A stretch of DNA of 64,000 bases, from assembly GCA_963665075.1 (NCBI GenBank), contig OY762063.1:992001-1056000 (forward strand), in the 5' to 3' direction. A program made the translations under genes and the position numbers. How positions within the stretch are numbered: the stretch's first letter is position 1; every line of letters begins with the position of its first letter. Of this stretch, positions 7,985 through 16,095 are shown one piece after another. The DNA is from JAPULR01 sp963665075. Its GTDB lineage: Bacteria > Chloroflexota > Dehalococcoidia > Lucifugimonadales > GCA-2712585. Below the pieces are notes generated by a model. The model was not told the DNA's origin and searched no databases. It worked only from the letters and a program-made list of their open reading frames with translations.

Positions 7985-9229
7985 TTAGCGAGGGAGGTTG
8001 CAGACGTCGAGGGCGGTGAGGGATAGGACTTTGGCGACGGTTTCCATGTCGGAGATGCGGATATATTCGTCGGGGATGGTGTCGGACTCAGAGCCGCCGC
8101 CGGGGCCGAAGAGCATGCAGGGGACGCCGGCTTGCCATAGATGACAGGTGTCGTCGCCGGTGTAGGAGTAGGGGAGGACGGCGCCGAGGCCGTCGGGTTC
8201 GCCGCCGGTGATGGTGCGGTAGTGACGGAGGACGGACTGTAGGATGTACTCGTCGCGGGGGAGGTCGAAGGGTTCCATGACGACGCGGAATACCTTGTGC
8301 CTGGGGTCGGGGGGCATTTCTATCTCGTAGCGGAAGTCCGGGTCGTCGGAGGCTATGGCGTCTAAGGTCCTTGCGATGTCGTCCCTGACGGACTGGGAGG
8401 TCATGCCGGGTAGGTAGCGAACGTCGACGATGACGGTGCAGAAGTCGGAGACGAAGTTGGGGCCGCGGAGGTCGTAGTCGCGTCCGCGTCCGCCAATAAT
8501 CGCGCCGACGTTGATTCGGGGAAGGCCGGGCAGGTCGGCGCGGGGTTCGTAGGTGAAGTCCACGTTGCCAATGGCGGGAACGGCCTTGCACATGTTGGCG
8601 ATGGCGTCGACGGCCTCCTCCTTACGGCTGATGTGGCGGGAGTTGCCGAGGACGTGGACGGCCATTTCCAGCACGCCGGCGTGGACGGTGACCACGTTTT
8701 GGGAGCCGAAGGGTTCGGGAACCACGGCCATGTCGGCGAGGGGGCCGTTGCTGACGAGGTGGGAGGTTCCGACGCCGCCCTGAAGCTCACCGACGACGCA
8801 GGCTAGGATGAGGTCGCCCTTGAGCTTCGTGCCTGATTGTCGGACGGCCTCGGCGGCGGTAATCATGGAGGCGACGCCGGCCTTCATGTTGCGGATGCCG
8901 CCGCCGAAGATGCGGTTGCCTTCGACGGAGGGAGTCCAGGGGTCGCGGTTCCAGCCCATTGCGAGGGGGTCCATGTCGATGTGTCCGTTGAACATGAGGG
9001 ACTTGCCGCCTCCGCTGCCCTTGAGGGTGGCGATGGTCTGGAATCGGCCGGGGTCAACTTCCTGGAGTTCGACGTCGTAGCCGCGGGAGCCGAGGAATTC
9101 TGCGAGGAAGCGGGCCAGGTTCGATTCTTCCGTCTTGAAGCTGGGTATTCTGACCATCTCCTGGGCAAGGTCCAGCATGGCGGCGGTGTCTACGGAGTCT
9201 AGGAGGGTTTGAGCGTCGGTATAGGGCAT
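7985..9229 (-). CDS. M20 family metallopeptidase / deacylase (ArgE/DapE-like)
   Basis: A 414-residue zinc hydrolase of the M20 family. FNGHIDMDPLAMGWNRDPW carries the first metal ligands (H-x-D), and the following GGGIRNMKAG corresponds to the usual 'GRGxxDMKGG', with Asn instead of Asp at the bridging metal-ligand position. A dimerisation domain lies in the middle, and the C-terminus has YTGDDTCHLWQAGVPCMLFGPGG, shown here only in part as GDDTCHL and FGPGG. Members remove acyl or amino-acid groups from peptides or N-acyl amino acids; specificity unknown. The Asn substitution deserves notice because it may alter activity. Confidence 0.87.
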   Translation of the reverse strand: MPYTDAQTLLDSVDTAAMLDLAQEMVRIPSFKTEESNLARFLAEFLGSRGYDVELQEVDPGRFQTIATLKGSGGGKSLMFNGHIDMDPLAMGWNRDPWTPSVEGNRIFGGGIRNMKAGVASMITAAEAVRQSGTKLKGDLILACVVGELQGGVGTSHLVSNGPLADMAVVPEPFGSQNVVTVHAGVLEMAVHVLGNSRHISRKEEAVDAIANMCKAVPAIGNVDFTYEPRADLPGLPRINVGAIIGGRGRDYDLRGPNFVSDFCTVIVDVRYLPGMTSQSVRDDIARTLDAIASDDPDFRYEIEMPPDPRHKVFRVVMEPFDLPRDEYILQSVLRHYRTITGGEPDGLGAVLPYSYTGDDTCHLWQAGVPCMLFGPGGGSESDTIPDEYIRISDMETVAKVLSLTALDVCNLPR

Positions 9230-9280
9230 GGCGTTTCCTTTTGATTAGGTTGTCGGGAGACATCTCCGTCTATCTGTCAT

Positions 9281-9310
9281 GCTCACCCTTCGACAGGCTC
9301 AGGATGAGCG
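9281..9310. repeat. Palindromic repeat CCCTTCGACAGGCTCAGG(G/A)TGAGCG
   Basis: First copy of a hairpin repeat (arms GCTCACCCT and AGGATGAGC around TCGACAGGCTC). It overlaps the 3' end of the MBL-fold gene on the minus strand and supplies its stop codon TGA (9299-9301). The same repeat recurs at 18.2, 39.5, 39.7, 39.8, 42.6, 45.0, 47.2, 61.1-62.0 and 63.8 kb. Confidence 0.85.
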
Positions 9311-10189
9311 GTGGTTGGCATGAACGTGAGCGGAGGGCTTCCAGTAGCGCTTGCCGTTTTCGCGGATGACGTGGCCGTAACCGGGGAGGGGGAAGTGGCA
9401 GGCGACGACGGTTATGTTTTCGTCTTCCACAATCTGGAGCATGGCGTGGCGGGTGATGTTGGACATAGGCCAGTCGTAGTCGAAGTGGCAGTTCCATTCG
9501 TCCTCGGTTATCTGGGCGGGATGGACGAAAACGTCGCCCTCGATGAGGGCCTGCTGGCCTTGAGAGGAGACGAGGACGCTCATGTGGCCCGGGGTGTGGC
9601 CGGGAGTGTGGAGGGCGCGGACTTCCGGGGTCAGGTCGGCGTCCTCTGTGAGGATGTCGAGGAGGCCGAGTTCGACGAGTCGCTCCACGGAGGGTTCCAT
9701 GAAGGGGATGGACTGCTTGGCCTGGATGTCAGGCCTGCGGAAGTGGTCGAGGTCTTCCTGGTGGACGAGGTAGCGGGCGTTGGGGAAGGCGGGGACGAAT
9801 TGTCCTTCCTTCTCGATGGTGTTCCAGCCTACGTGGTCGCTGTGGAGGTGGGAGAGGAAGACGGTATCTATTTCGTGGGGTTGGACGTTTTGTGACGAGA
9901 GGTTGTCCATAAGCTCGCCTTCGAGTCCGCCGATGGATTCGATGGGACCCGGACCGTATCCGGTGTCGATGAGGATGGTCTGCTGAGGCGTGCGGAGGAG
10001 GTAGCAACCGATTTCGATGAGCATCAGGTCTTCGTGGAAGGTGTCGGGATAGCGCTGGCGATATTCTTCCCAGGCGTTGGCGGGGACTTCGGGCCAGAGT
10101 TCATCGAGGGGCATGGGGAAGGGGAAACTCATGTCGGTAAGGGCGATTATCCGGACGTTGCCAACGTTGAGGGCGAGGTGGGAAGGCAT
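9299..10189 (-). CDS. MBL-fold metallo-hydrolase
   Basis: A 296-residue metallo-beta-lactamase-fold hydrolase. It carries the zinc motif SHLHSDHVGW, an upstream ILIDTGYG strand, the third ligand His in HTPGHTPGH, and the bridging Asp in IEGDVFVHP. This layout matches lactonase or glyoxalase-II-like members (similar to N-acyl homoserine lactonases), but the substrate cannot be fixed. The last residues (HVHANHRSS) run into the palindromic repeat at 9281-9310, suggesting that repeat insertion created the present C-terminus. It lies between M20 peptidase and amidase genes, all read leftwards. Confidence 0.87.
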   Translation of the reverse strand: MPSHLALNVGNVRIIALTDMSFPFPMPLDELWPEVPANAWEEYRQRYPDTFHEDLMLIEIGCYLLRTPQQTILIDTGYGPGPIESIGGLEGELMDNLSSQNVQPHEIDTVFLSHLHSDHVGWNTIEKEGQFVPAFPNARYLVHQEDLDHFRRPDIQAKQSIPFMEPSVERLVELGLLDILTEDADLTPEVRALHTPGHTPGHMSVLVSSQGQQALIEGDVFVHPAQITEDEWNCHFDYDWPMSNITRHAMLQIVEDENITVVACHFPLPGYGHVIRENGKRYWKPSAHVHANHRSS

Positions 10190-10217
10190 GGGGCCTCCGT
10201 GGGTACGGCTGGAATGG

Positions 10218-11645
10218 TTAGGAGATGGGTGGGCGCTTGTCTATCCAGGGGCGGGCGTGTTCGAAGGCGGCGGAGGCGGCGATGACAGTTTCTTCGTCGT
10301 ACATTCGCCCTACGATGTGAAGGCCGACGGGGAGGCCATTAGCGGCGAAGCCGGCGGGGATGCTGGCGGCGGGATGGCCGACCACGTTTATGGGGTAGGT
10401 GAAGGGATGGAAGCTGAAATACTTGTGGGGGTATGAGGGCTTGCCGGCTATCTCCTCGGGGAACTGCCCGACGGGGACGCCGGGCACGGCAAGGGTGGGG
10501 GAGATGAGAAGGTCGTAATCTTCGAAAACGTCGGCGACCTGGGCCTTGAGTTGGTCTCGCCTGCCTAGCGCTTCGGAGTAGTCGGAGAGGGTGACTTGCG
10601 ATCCCATCTCCAGGTATTCGCGGGCGTAGTAGGTCATCATGTGTCCGTGGGTTTCGCGCATGGGGCCGTAGTTGAAGAAGGCGCTGGACTCGTAGATGGG
10701 GCCGAAGGCGCGGTACGGGTCGTCCATCTTGAGTTTGGCGTCGCCGACGTAGGCTCCCAACACTTGGAAGATCTTGGCGGCGTCGGTTGTTATCTTGAGG
10801 ACTTCGTCTTCGACGTTAGCAAAGCCGTAGTCATCGCTCCATGCAATGCGGAGTCCCTTCACGCCGCGGTCGAGGGCGTCGAGGAAGTTGGGCGTCTTGT
10901 GGCGTAGGGAGTTGGGGTCGCGGCGGTCGTGTCCTGCGAGAACCTGTAGGAGTAGGGCGGAGTCGCGGACGGTGCGGCTGAGGGGCCCCTGCTGTCCGAA
11001 GAAGTTGGGCGCGGGCGGGCCTTCGACGCCGGTGTAGCCGGAGACGCGGCCCTGGGTGGGCTTGATGCCGTAGATGCCGCAGAGGCTGGCTGGAATGCGG
11101 ATGGAGCCGCCGCCGTCGCCGCCGGTGGAGAGGGGGCAGAGGAAGGCTGCCGCCGCGGCCGACGCGCCGCCGCTGGAGCCGCCGGGGGTGTAGTCGGAGT
11201 TCCAGGGGTTGCGGCCGTGGTCGCCAAGGCGATTTTCGCACATGCCTACGAGGGCGAATTCGGAGGTGTTGGTCTTGCCGAGTATGACGGCGCCGGCGTC
11301 TTTGACGCGTTCGATGACGGCGGCGTCTTTTCCCGGGATGCGGTCTTTGAAGAGGAGGGAGCCGGTGGTGGTGGGCACGCCCTTGGTCATCTGGGTGTCT
11401 TTGACGGAGATGGGGAGGCCGTGGAGAGCGCCGAGGTCGTCGCCGCGCATGATGGCTTCCTCGGCGGCTTTGGCGTCGGCGAGGGCCTGGTCGCGGGTGA
11501 CGAGAAGGAAGGAGTTTAGCTGTGGGTCGATGCGGTCGATCCTCTCCAGGAAGAGTTCGGTTAGTTCGACGGGGGATACCTGCTTGGAGGAGATGAGTTG
11601 GAGGAGGTCGGTGGCGGAGGAGTAGGCGAGTTCCTGGTTAGACAT
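10218..11645 (-). CDS. Amidase (amidase signature family)
   Basis: A 475-residue amidase-signature enzyme with the Ser-cisSer-Lys triad. The catalytic Lys is in GLPISVKDTQ, the Gly/Ser-rich signature is TPGGSSGGASAAAAA, and the nucleophile region is GGDGGGSIRIPA. These enzymes hydrolyse C-N amide bonds; close relatives include GatA and aryl or short-chain amidases. No gatB/gatC is nearby, so a catabolic amidase is more likely than the tRNA amidotransferase. The frame opens at 11681, but ATG 11645 has AAGGAA upstream and starts the usual N-terminal helix (MSNQELAYSSATDLL). Confidence 0.92.
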   Translation of the reverse strand: MSNQELAYSSATDLLQLISSKQVSPVELTELFLERIDRIDPQLNSFLLVTRDQALADAKAAEEAIMRGDDLGALHGLPISVKDTQMTKGVPTTTGSLLFKDRIPGKDAAVIERVKDAGAVILGKTNTSEFALVGMCENRLGDHGRNPWNSDYTPGGSSGGASAAAAAFLCPLSTGGDGGGSIRIPASLCGIYGIKPTQGRVSGYTGVEGPPAPNFFGQQGPLSRTVRDSALLLQVLAGHDRRDPNSLRHKTPNFLDALDRGVKGLRIAWSDDYGFANVEDEVLKITTDAAKIFQVLGAYVGDAKLKMDDPYRAFGPIYESSAFFNYGPMRETHGHMMTYYAREYLEMGSQVTLSDYSEALGRRDQLKAQVADVFEDYDLLISPTLAVPGVPVGQFPEEIAGKPSYPHKYFSFHPFTYPINVVGHPAASIPAGFAANGLPVGLHIVGRMYDEETVIAASAAFEHARPWIDKRPPIS

Positions 11646-11673
11646 GGTTGTAAGTTCCTTAAGGGGGTTTGGA

Positions 11674-12000
11674 TTAGCCAAGAAGTTGGGAGAATCCGAC
11701 GGCGGCTGCGACGGCTGCGACGGCGATGCTGCCGAATCGGAGGAGTAGGCGGGTTTCCAGGCGGGCGACCTCAGCCGCCAACCGATCTATCTTCGCGTTT
11801 GCTTCACCGATGTCCGACTTGAGTTCCGCCTTCACATTGGCCAACTCTGCCCTGACATTTTCAACATCGGCCTTTAATTCCGACTTCACGTTGGCGATCT
11901 CCGCTTTTGTTTCGGCAATGTCGGCTTTGGTGGCGAGGTGTTCGTAGCCGCCTTCGATGCGGCTGACACGGTCCCTCAGACTTCCGTTGGTTTCGTTCAT
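11674..12000 (-). CDS. Small coiled-coil protein with C-terminal membrane segment (paralogue 1)
   Basis: A 108-residue protein. It begins MNETNGSLRDRVSRIEGGYE, continues as a long heptad-like coiled coil with repeated 'AELANVKAEL / SELKADVENV' units, and ends with a hydrophobic segment SIAVAAVAAAVGFSQLLG. The architecture (short N-terminal box, coiled coil, one C-terminal membrane anchor) matches the DUF1640/CCDC90-like group. A clear paralogue is at 22634-22996, sharing VSRxEGGYEHxATKAD. ATG 12000 is chosen because the paralogy starts there. Function unknown. Confidence 0.78.
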   Translation of the reverse strand: MNETNGSLRDRVSRIEGGYEHLATKADIAETKAEIANVKSELKADVENVRAELANVKAELKSDIGEANAKIDRLAAEVARLETRLLLRFGSIAVAAVAAAVGFSQLLG

Positions 12001-12144
12001 CGTCGCTCTAATGTGGAGTTGTCGTGCTTCTAATATACAGGATGTTGGGCGTGGTTGCCATAACTGGGGCGGGTAGCACACTTCAAAGCGGTTGAGTATA
12101 CTGGCACGGGTCGTCAGCCTATCACACACGGGTAGGAGGCTAAT

Positions 12145-13350
12145 ATGGCAGCAGTTAGTACAGGCCTTGAAGGGTTCCTGGATCGGGCCAAGGCTTTGCA
12201 TCGAGAAACGCCGCTCATCGACGGGCATAACGACTTGCCCTGGCAGTATCGGCTGCGGGCGCAGAGGGCGATTTCCGGGATTGACATTGGCAGCCGTCAG
12301 GAAGAGATTGGGCTTCACACGGACATCCCGCGTCTGAGGGAAGGGGGCGTCGGCGGTCAATTCTGGTCGGTGTACGTCAACACTGAACTGGAGGGCAGCG
12401 ACGCGGTGCAGGCGACGATGGAGCAGATTGACGTGGTCTACAACATGATTCGCGCCTATCCGGAAACCTTCGGGCTGGCTCTGACGGCGGATGGGGTTGA
12501 GGAGGCCTTCAGCAACGGCAAAATTGCCTCCCTCATCGGCATGGAGGGCGGTCACTCCATAGGCGGCTCCATCGGCGCGCTGAGGATGTTCCACCGGCTC
12601 GGCGCCCGCTACATGACCTTAACCCACAACACGAACGTGCCGTGGGCGGACTCGTGCACGGACGCGCCCTCGGCCCACGGACTGACGGACTTCGGGCGCG
12701 AAGTGGTGAGGGAGATGAACCGTCTGGGGATGATGGTGGACCTTTCCCACGTGTCGGCGGAGACGATGCACGACGCGCTGTACGCGTCGGAGGCGCCGGT
12801 TATCTTCAGCCATTCGTCGGCGAGGGCGATTGCGTCCCATCCCAGGAACGTGCCAGATGACGTGCTGTCGAGGGTGCCGGAGAATGGCGGGGTTGTGATG
12901 GTGACGTTCGTGTCGGCCTTCGTTTCGGATACCGTCTTCGACTACGAGAAGGCGTTGGAGATGGAGCGGCAACGGTTGATGCTGGAGGACATGGGGGGCG
13001 ACGGAAAGGCCGTCGAGGAGGGCCTGGCGCGGTGGCAGGAAGAGAATCCGAAGCCGAAGGCGACGATTGCCGACGTGGCGGACCACATAGACCACATCAG
13101 GGACGTTGCGGGCATCAATCACGTAGGAATCGGCGGCGACTTCGACGGGACGGTTTCGCTGCCCGTAGGGCTGGAGGATGTCTCCGGTTACCATCTGCTG
13201 ACGGCGGAGTTGATCCGCAGGGAATATCAGGACGATGAGATACGGAAGATACTTGGCGAGAACGTGCTGCGCGTAATGCGGGAGGTGGAATCGGCGTCGG
13301 AGGGCATCGAGCGCGGGCCATCCGAAATGTTATTGGAGGAAGGAGATTAG
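12145..13350 (+). CDS. Membrane dipeptidase (M19 family)
   Basis: A 401-residue renal-dipeptidase-type zinc peptidase. The N-terminal DGHNDLPWQYR provides the first H-x-D ligands, followed by IGMEGGHSIGG, THNTNVPWADS, a conserved VDLSHVS, FSHSSARAI and, near the C-terminus, HVGIGGDFDG. M19 enzymes hydrolyse dipeptides, including those with a C-terminal D-amino acid. No signal peptide is evident, so a cytosolic location is likely. AGGAGG precedes ATG 12145. It is followed after five bases by a threonine dehydratase on the same strand, an amino-acid salvage pair. Confidence 0.94.
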   Translation: MAAVSTGLEGFLDRAKALHRETPLIDGHNDLPWQYRLRAQRAISGIDIGSRQEEIGLHTDIPRLREGGVGGQFWSVYVNTELEGSDAVQATMEQIDVVYNMIRAYPETFGLALTADGVEEAFSNGKIASLIGMEGGHSIGGSIGALRMFHRLGARYMTLTHNTNVPWADSCTDAPSAHGLTDFGREVVREMNRLGMMVDLSHVSAETMHDALYASEAPVIFSHSSARAIASHPRNVPDDVLSRVPENGGVVMVTFVSAFVSDTVFDYEKALEMERQRLMLEDMGGDGKAVEEGLARWQEENPKPKATIADVADHIDHIRDVAGINHVGIGGDFDGTVSLPVGLEDVSGYHLLTAELIRREYQDDEIRKILGENVLRVMREVESASEGIERGPSEMLLEEGD

Positions 13351-13355
13351 AAGTT

Positions 13356-14327
13356 ATGACCTCACCTGTAAGGATGGTCACGCTGGAGGAGATACGAGAT
13401 GCGGCGGATTTTCTGAAAGGGTTGGTCCACCGCACGCCGATGATGGGGTCTGAGTATTTAAGCAATCGGATAGGTGCGCGGATAGCGTTGAAGCTGGAGC
13501 TATTCCAGAAGACGGGTTCCTTCAAGGTGCGGGGGGTGCTGAACAAGCTGAACGCGCTGACGGACGAGGAGAAAGCGAGCGGCGTCGTATCCCTTTCGGC
13601 GGGCAACCACGCGGCGTCGCTGGCCTACGGCGCGACCCAACAGGGCATCGCTTCGACAATCGTGATGCCGGCGGGGGCTAGCCGGACGAAAATCTCGGCC
13701 ACGCAGGGTTACGGCGGCAAGGTGCATCTCGCCGATGGAGACCTCGCCGAGGCAACGGACGCCGTCCAACGGGAACTCGGCCTGACGATGGTGCATTCCT
13801 TTGACGATCTCAAGATAATCGCCGGCGCGGGCACCGTCGGGCTGGAGATTCTGGAGGATGAGCCGGAGGTGGACGTGGTGGTGGCGGGCATCGGTGGCGG
13901 CGGGCTGATTTCCGGCGTCGCCGCCGCAATCAAGCTGCAAAAGCCCTCGGTGCGCGTGGTAGGCGTTGAACCCGAGGGCGCGGACGGAATCAGCCGCAGC
14001 CTCGCGGAAGGCCGCCCGGTGACGCTTGAGAAGAGGGATACGGTAGCCGACGGGCTCGCCGCCCCCTTCGCGGGCGAGTACACACTGGCCCACGTGCAGC
14101 AGTTCGTGGACGAGGTGGTCAGGCTTCCGGACAATGAGATTCTGGATGCGATGGTGGTTCTCATGGAGAGGTGCAAGCTGGTGGTGGAACCCGCGGCGGC
14201 GGCTTGCGTCGCGGCCCTCCTCTCCGGCAGGATCGAAGTTCCACCCAACAGCGTTGTGGCGTGTATAATCAGCGGTGGAAACGTGGGCGCCCGGGAGTTG
14301 CGGACCCTGCTGGCGCAAGTTGAATGA
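13356..14327 (+). CDS. Threonine/serine dehydratase (PLP-dependent)
   Basis: A 323-residue fold-type II PLP enzyme. The lysine that binds PLP is in TGSFKVRGVLN, the substrate loop is SLSAGNHAAS, and the phosphate-binding glycine loop is GIGGGGLISGV. Without a C-terminal ACT domain it is like catabolic threonine ammonia-lyase or serine racemase, deaminating Thr/Ser to 2-oxoacids. A GAAGGAG lies before ATG 13356. It is close downstream of the M19 dipeptidase, so peptide-derived amino acids could be channelled. Whether it racemises serine cannot be told. Confidence 0.92.
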   Translation: MTSPVRMVTLEEIRDAADFLKGLVHRTPMMGSEYLSNRIGARIALKLELFQKTGSFKVRGVLNKLNALTDEEKASGVVSLSAGNHAASLAYGATQQGIASTIVMPAGASRTKISATQGYGGKVHLADGDLAEATDAVQRELGLTMVHSFDDLKIIAGAGTVGLEILEDEPEVDVVVAGIGGGGLISGVAAAIKLQKPSVRVVGVEPEGADGISRSLAEGRPVTLEKRDTVADGLAAPFAGEYTLAHVQQFVDEVVRLPDNEILDAMVVLMERCKLVVEPAAAACVAALLSGRIEVPPNSVVACIISGGNVGARELRTLLAQVE

Positions 14328-14394
14328 AGAAGGAGGGACGCTTGAATTTATCGGAGAAGGTCAGCTTGGCAGAGGGAGTCGATAGAAGAAAGGC

Positions 14395-16044
14395 ATGAGT
14401 CACGAAGCTGAAGCCATACTCTCCATCGGCCTCCTCATAATTTCCGCCAAGATAGCGGAAGGGGTTTTCCGCCGGTTTGGATTGAACTCCATAATCGCCT
14501 ACGCCGCGGTCGGCATACTTCTGGGGCCTGTGTTAGGGATAGTGCATCCCGAATACGAAGAAATGACCATACTGCTGGGCATAGGCATCTTCGTCTTCTT
14601 CTTCCTGATTGGGCTCGACGACATAGACATATCGGCCTTCATGGAGGTCATCCAGGGGCGGTTTTTCGTTGCGGCCATAGTGTCGTTGTCCGTTTCGATG
14701 TTGGGGGCGTTGGCCGTGACGACGAACGTGATAGTGGACCTGGGCCTGGGACTGAGCTTCACGGCGGCGCTGGCCCTTTCCGGGGTCATGGCGCTCTCCA
14801 GCCTCGGTCTTGTGGCAAAAGTGCTATCGGACGGGGGGTATCTGAAGGAACCCATAGGGATACAGATTTTCACCACGGTGTTGATTGCCGAATTGCTGGC
14901 GCTCTTGATAGTGGGGTTCACCATAGGCGGGGAGCAGCAGGGCGGCGAGGGCAGTCCCACGATAGCCAAGGTCGCGATTCTGCTGGGCCAGATAGTCGGA
15001 TTCACCGTTGTGACGTGGATCTTGTCGCGGAAGGTCGTGCCTCACCTCATCGTGTTCCTTCAAAAGTATTGCAACGTTCCGCAGTTGGCCTTCGGGCTGC
15101 TGCTGGGTGGGCTGTTCCTGATGGTGATTCTCGCGGAGAGGATCGGCCTTCACAGCACCATCGGCGCGCTCCTGTTCGGGGCGGCGCTTTCCGGGCTGCC
15201 GTACCAGTTGAAGGTTGACATCATGCCCGGAATGCGAAGCGTGGCCGGCGGGTTGTTCGTGCCCTTGTTCTTTGCGTCGGTGGGACTGCACTTCAGCGTG
15301 GATTTCATCCACCTGCCGATGTGGACGATTCTGGCCCTTGTGCTGGTCCCGATGGCTGCCAAGGTGCTGGGTGCTCTCCTGGGTTCGTACGTGTCACGCC
15401 TGGAGATTCCTCTGCCCATGTCGGCAGGCCTGATGGCGAAGGGAGTGGCGGAGGTTGCCCTGCTGTTGGTGCTGTTCCAGCACGGCGACATATCCCATGA
15501 GGTGTTTTCGCTGCTGGTGGTAGTGATGCTCTTCTACATCCTCGTGGTTCCGGGGGTCATCAACTTCACGATGAAAAGGGCGAAGACGCCGGAGAACGTC
15601 AAATTGCCGAGAGTGGTGCCGGCCTCGCTGGCGGGGTTTGTGCTGGACGGGGTGAAGGTGCGGGAAGTTCTAGATCCCAATCGTGTTTACCCGGGGCCGG
15701 AAATGACGGTCAGGGCATTCGTTGACAGGTGGGCGAACTCCTATCAAGATGATTACGTGGTGACGGAGAAGGAGAAGTTCGTCGGCATTGTTTCGCTAAG
15801 CAAGCTGAGATACCTGCCCAGAAGCGAGTGGGGAAAGACGCCGTTGAAGAACGTGTTGAGGCATGACCCGCCAACGGCGAATCCTGAGGAGTTGATTGAG
15901 GACGTGCTGCAACGGATGGCCGAGCTGGGCATAACGGTGATGCCGGTAATTGAGGAAGAAGGCGAGCAGTTCCTGGGGTCGATAAGGAGCCACGACGTGC
16001 TGGACCACATACTTTCGGCAGCAAGGGGCGAGCACACGTCGTAG
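14395..16044 (+). CDS. CPA2-family monovalent cation:proton antiporter with CBS pair
   Basis: A 549-residue membrane protein. Residues 1 to about 390 hold some 12 hydrophobic helices of the Na+/H+ exchanger fold, including the conserved FFLIGLD segment near residue 65. A cytoplasmic tail from about 415 to 545 contains two CBS motifs (VREVLDPNRVYPG and LKNVLRHDPPTA start the repeats) that probably bind a nucleotide and gate transport. It lacks the RCK/TrkA-N domain seen in many K+/H+ members. An ion- or pH-homeostasis role is inferred. The next gene is 51 bases downstream on the same strand. Confidence 0.9.
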   Translation: MSHEAEAILSIGLLIISAKIAEGVFRRFGLNSIIAYAAVGILLGPVLGIVHPEYEEMTILLGIGIFVFFFLIGLDDIDISAFMEVIQGRFFVAAIVSLSVSMLGALAVTTNVIVDLGLGLSFTAALALSGVMALSSLGLVAKVLSDGGYLKEPIGIQIFTTVLIAELLALLIVGFTIGGEQQGGEGSPTIAKVAILLGQIVGFTVVTWILSRKVVPHLIVFLQKYCNVPQLAFGLLLGGLFLMVILAERIGLHSTIGALLFGAALSGLPYQLKVDIMPGMRSVAGGLFVPLFFASVGLHFSVDFIHLPMWTILALVLVPMAAKVLGALLGSYVSRLEIPLPMSAGLMAKGVAEVALLLVLFQHGDISHEVFSLLVVVMLFYILVVPGVINFTMKRAKTPENVKLPRVVPASLAGFVLDGVKVREVLDPNRVYPGPEMTVRAFVDRWANSYQDDYVVTEKEKFVGIVSLSKLRYLPRSEWGKTPLKNVLRHDPPTANPEELIEDVLQRMAELGITVMPVIEEEGEQFLGSIRSHDVLDHILSAARGEHTS

Positions 16045-16095
16045 ACAGTTGCTGAAAGTTGGGCGAAGTTCTCCACGGGGTCTGGAAAGGAGAAG

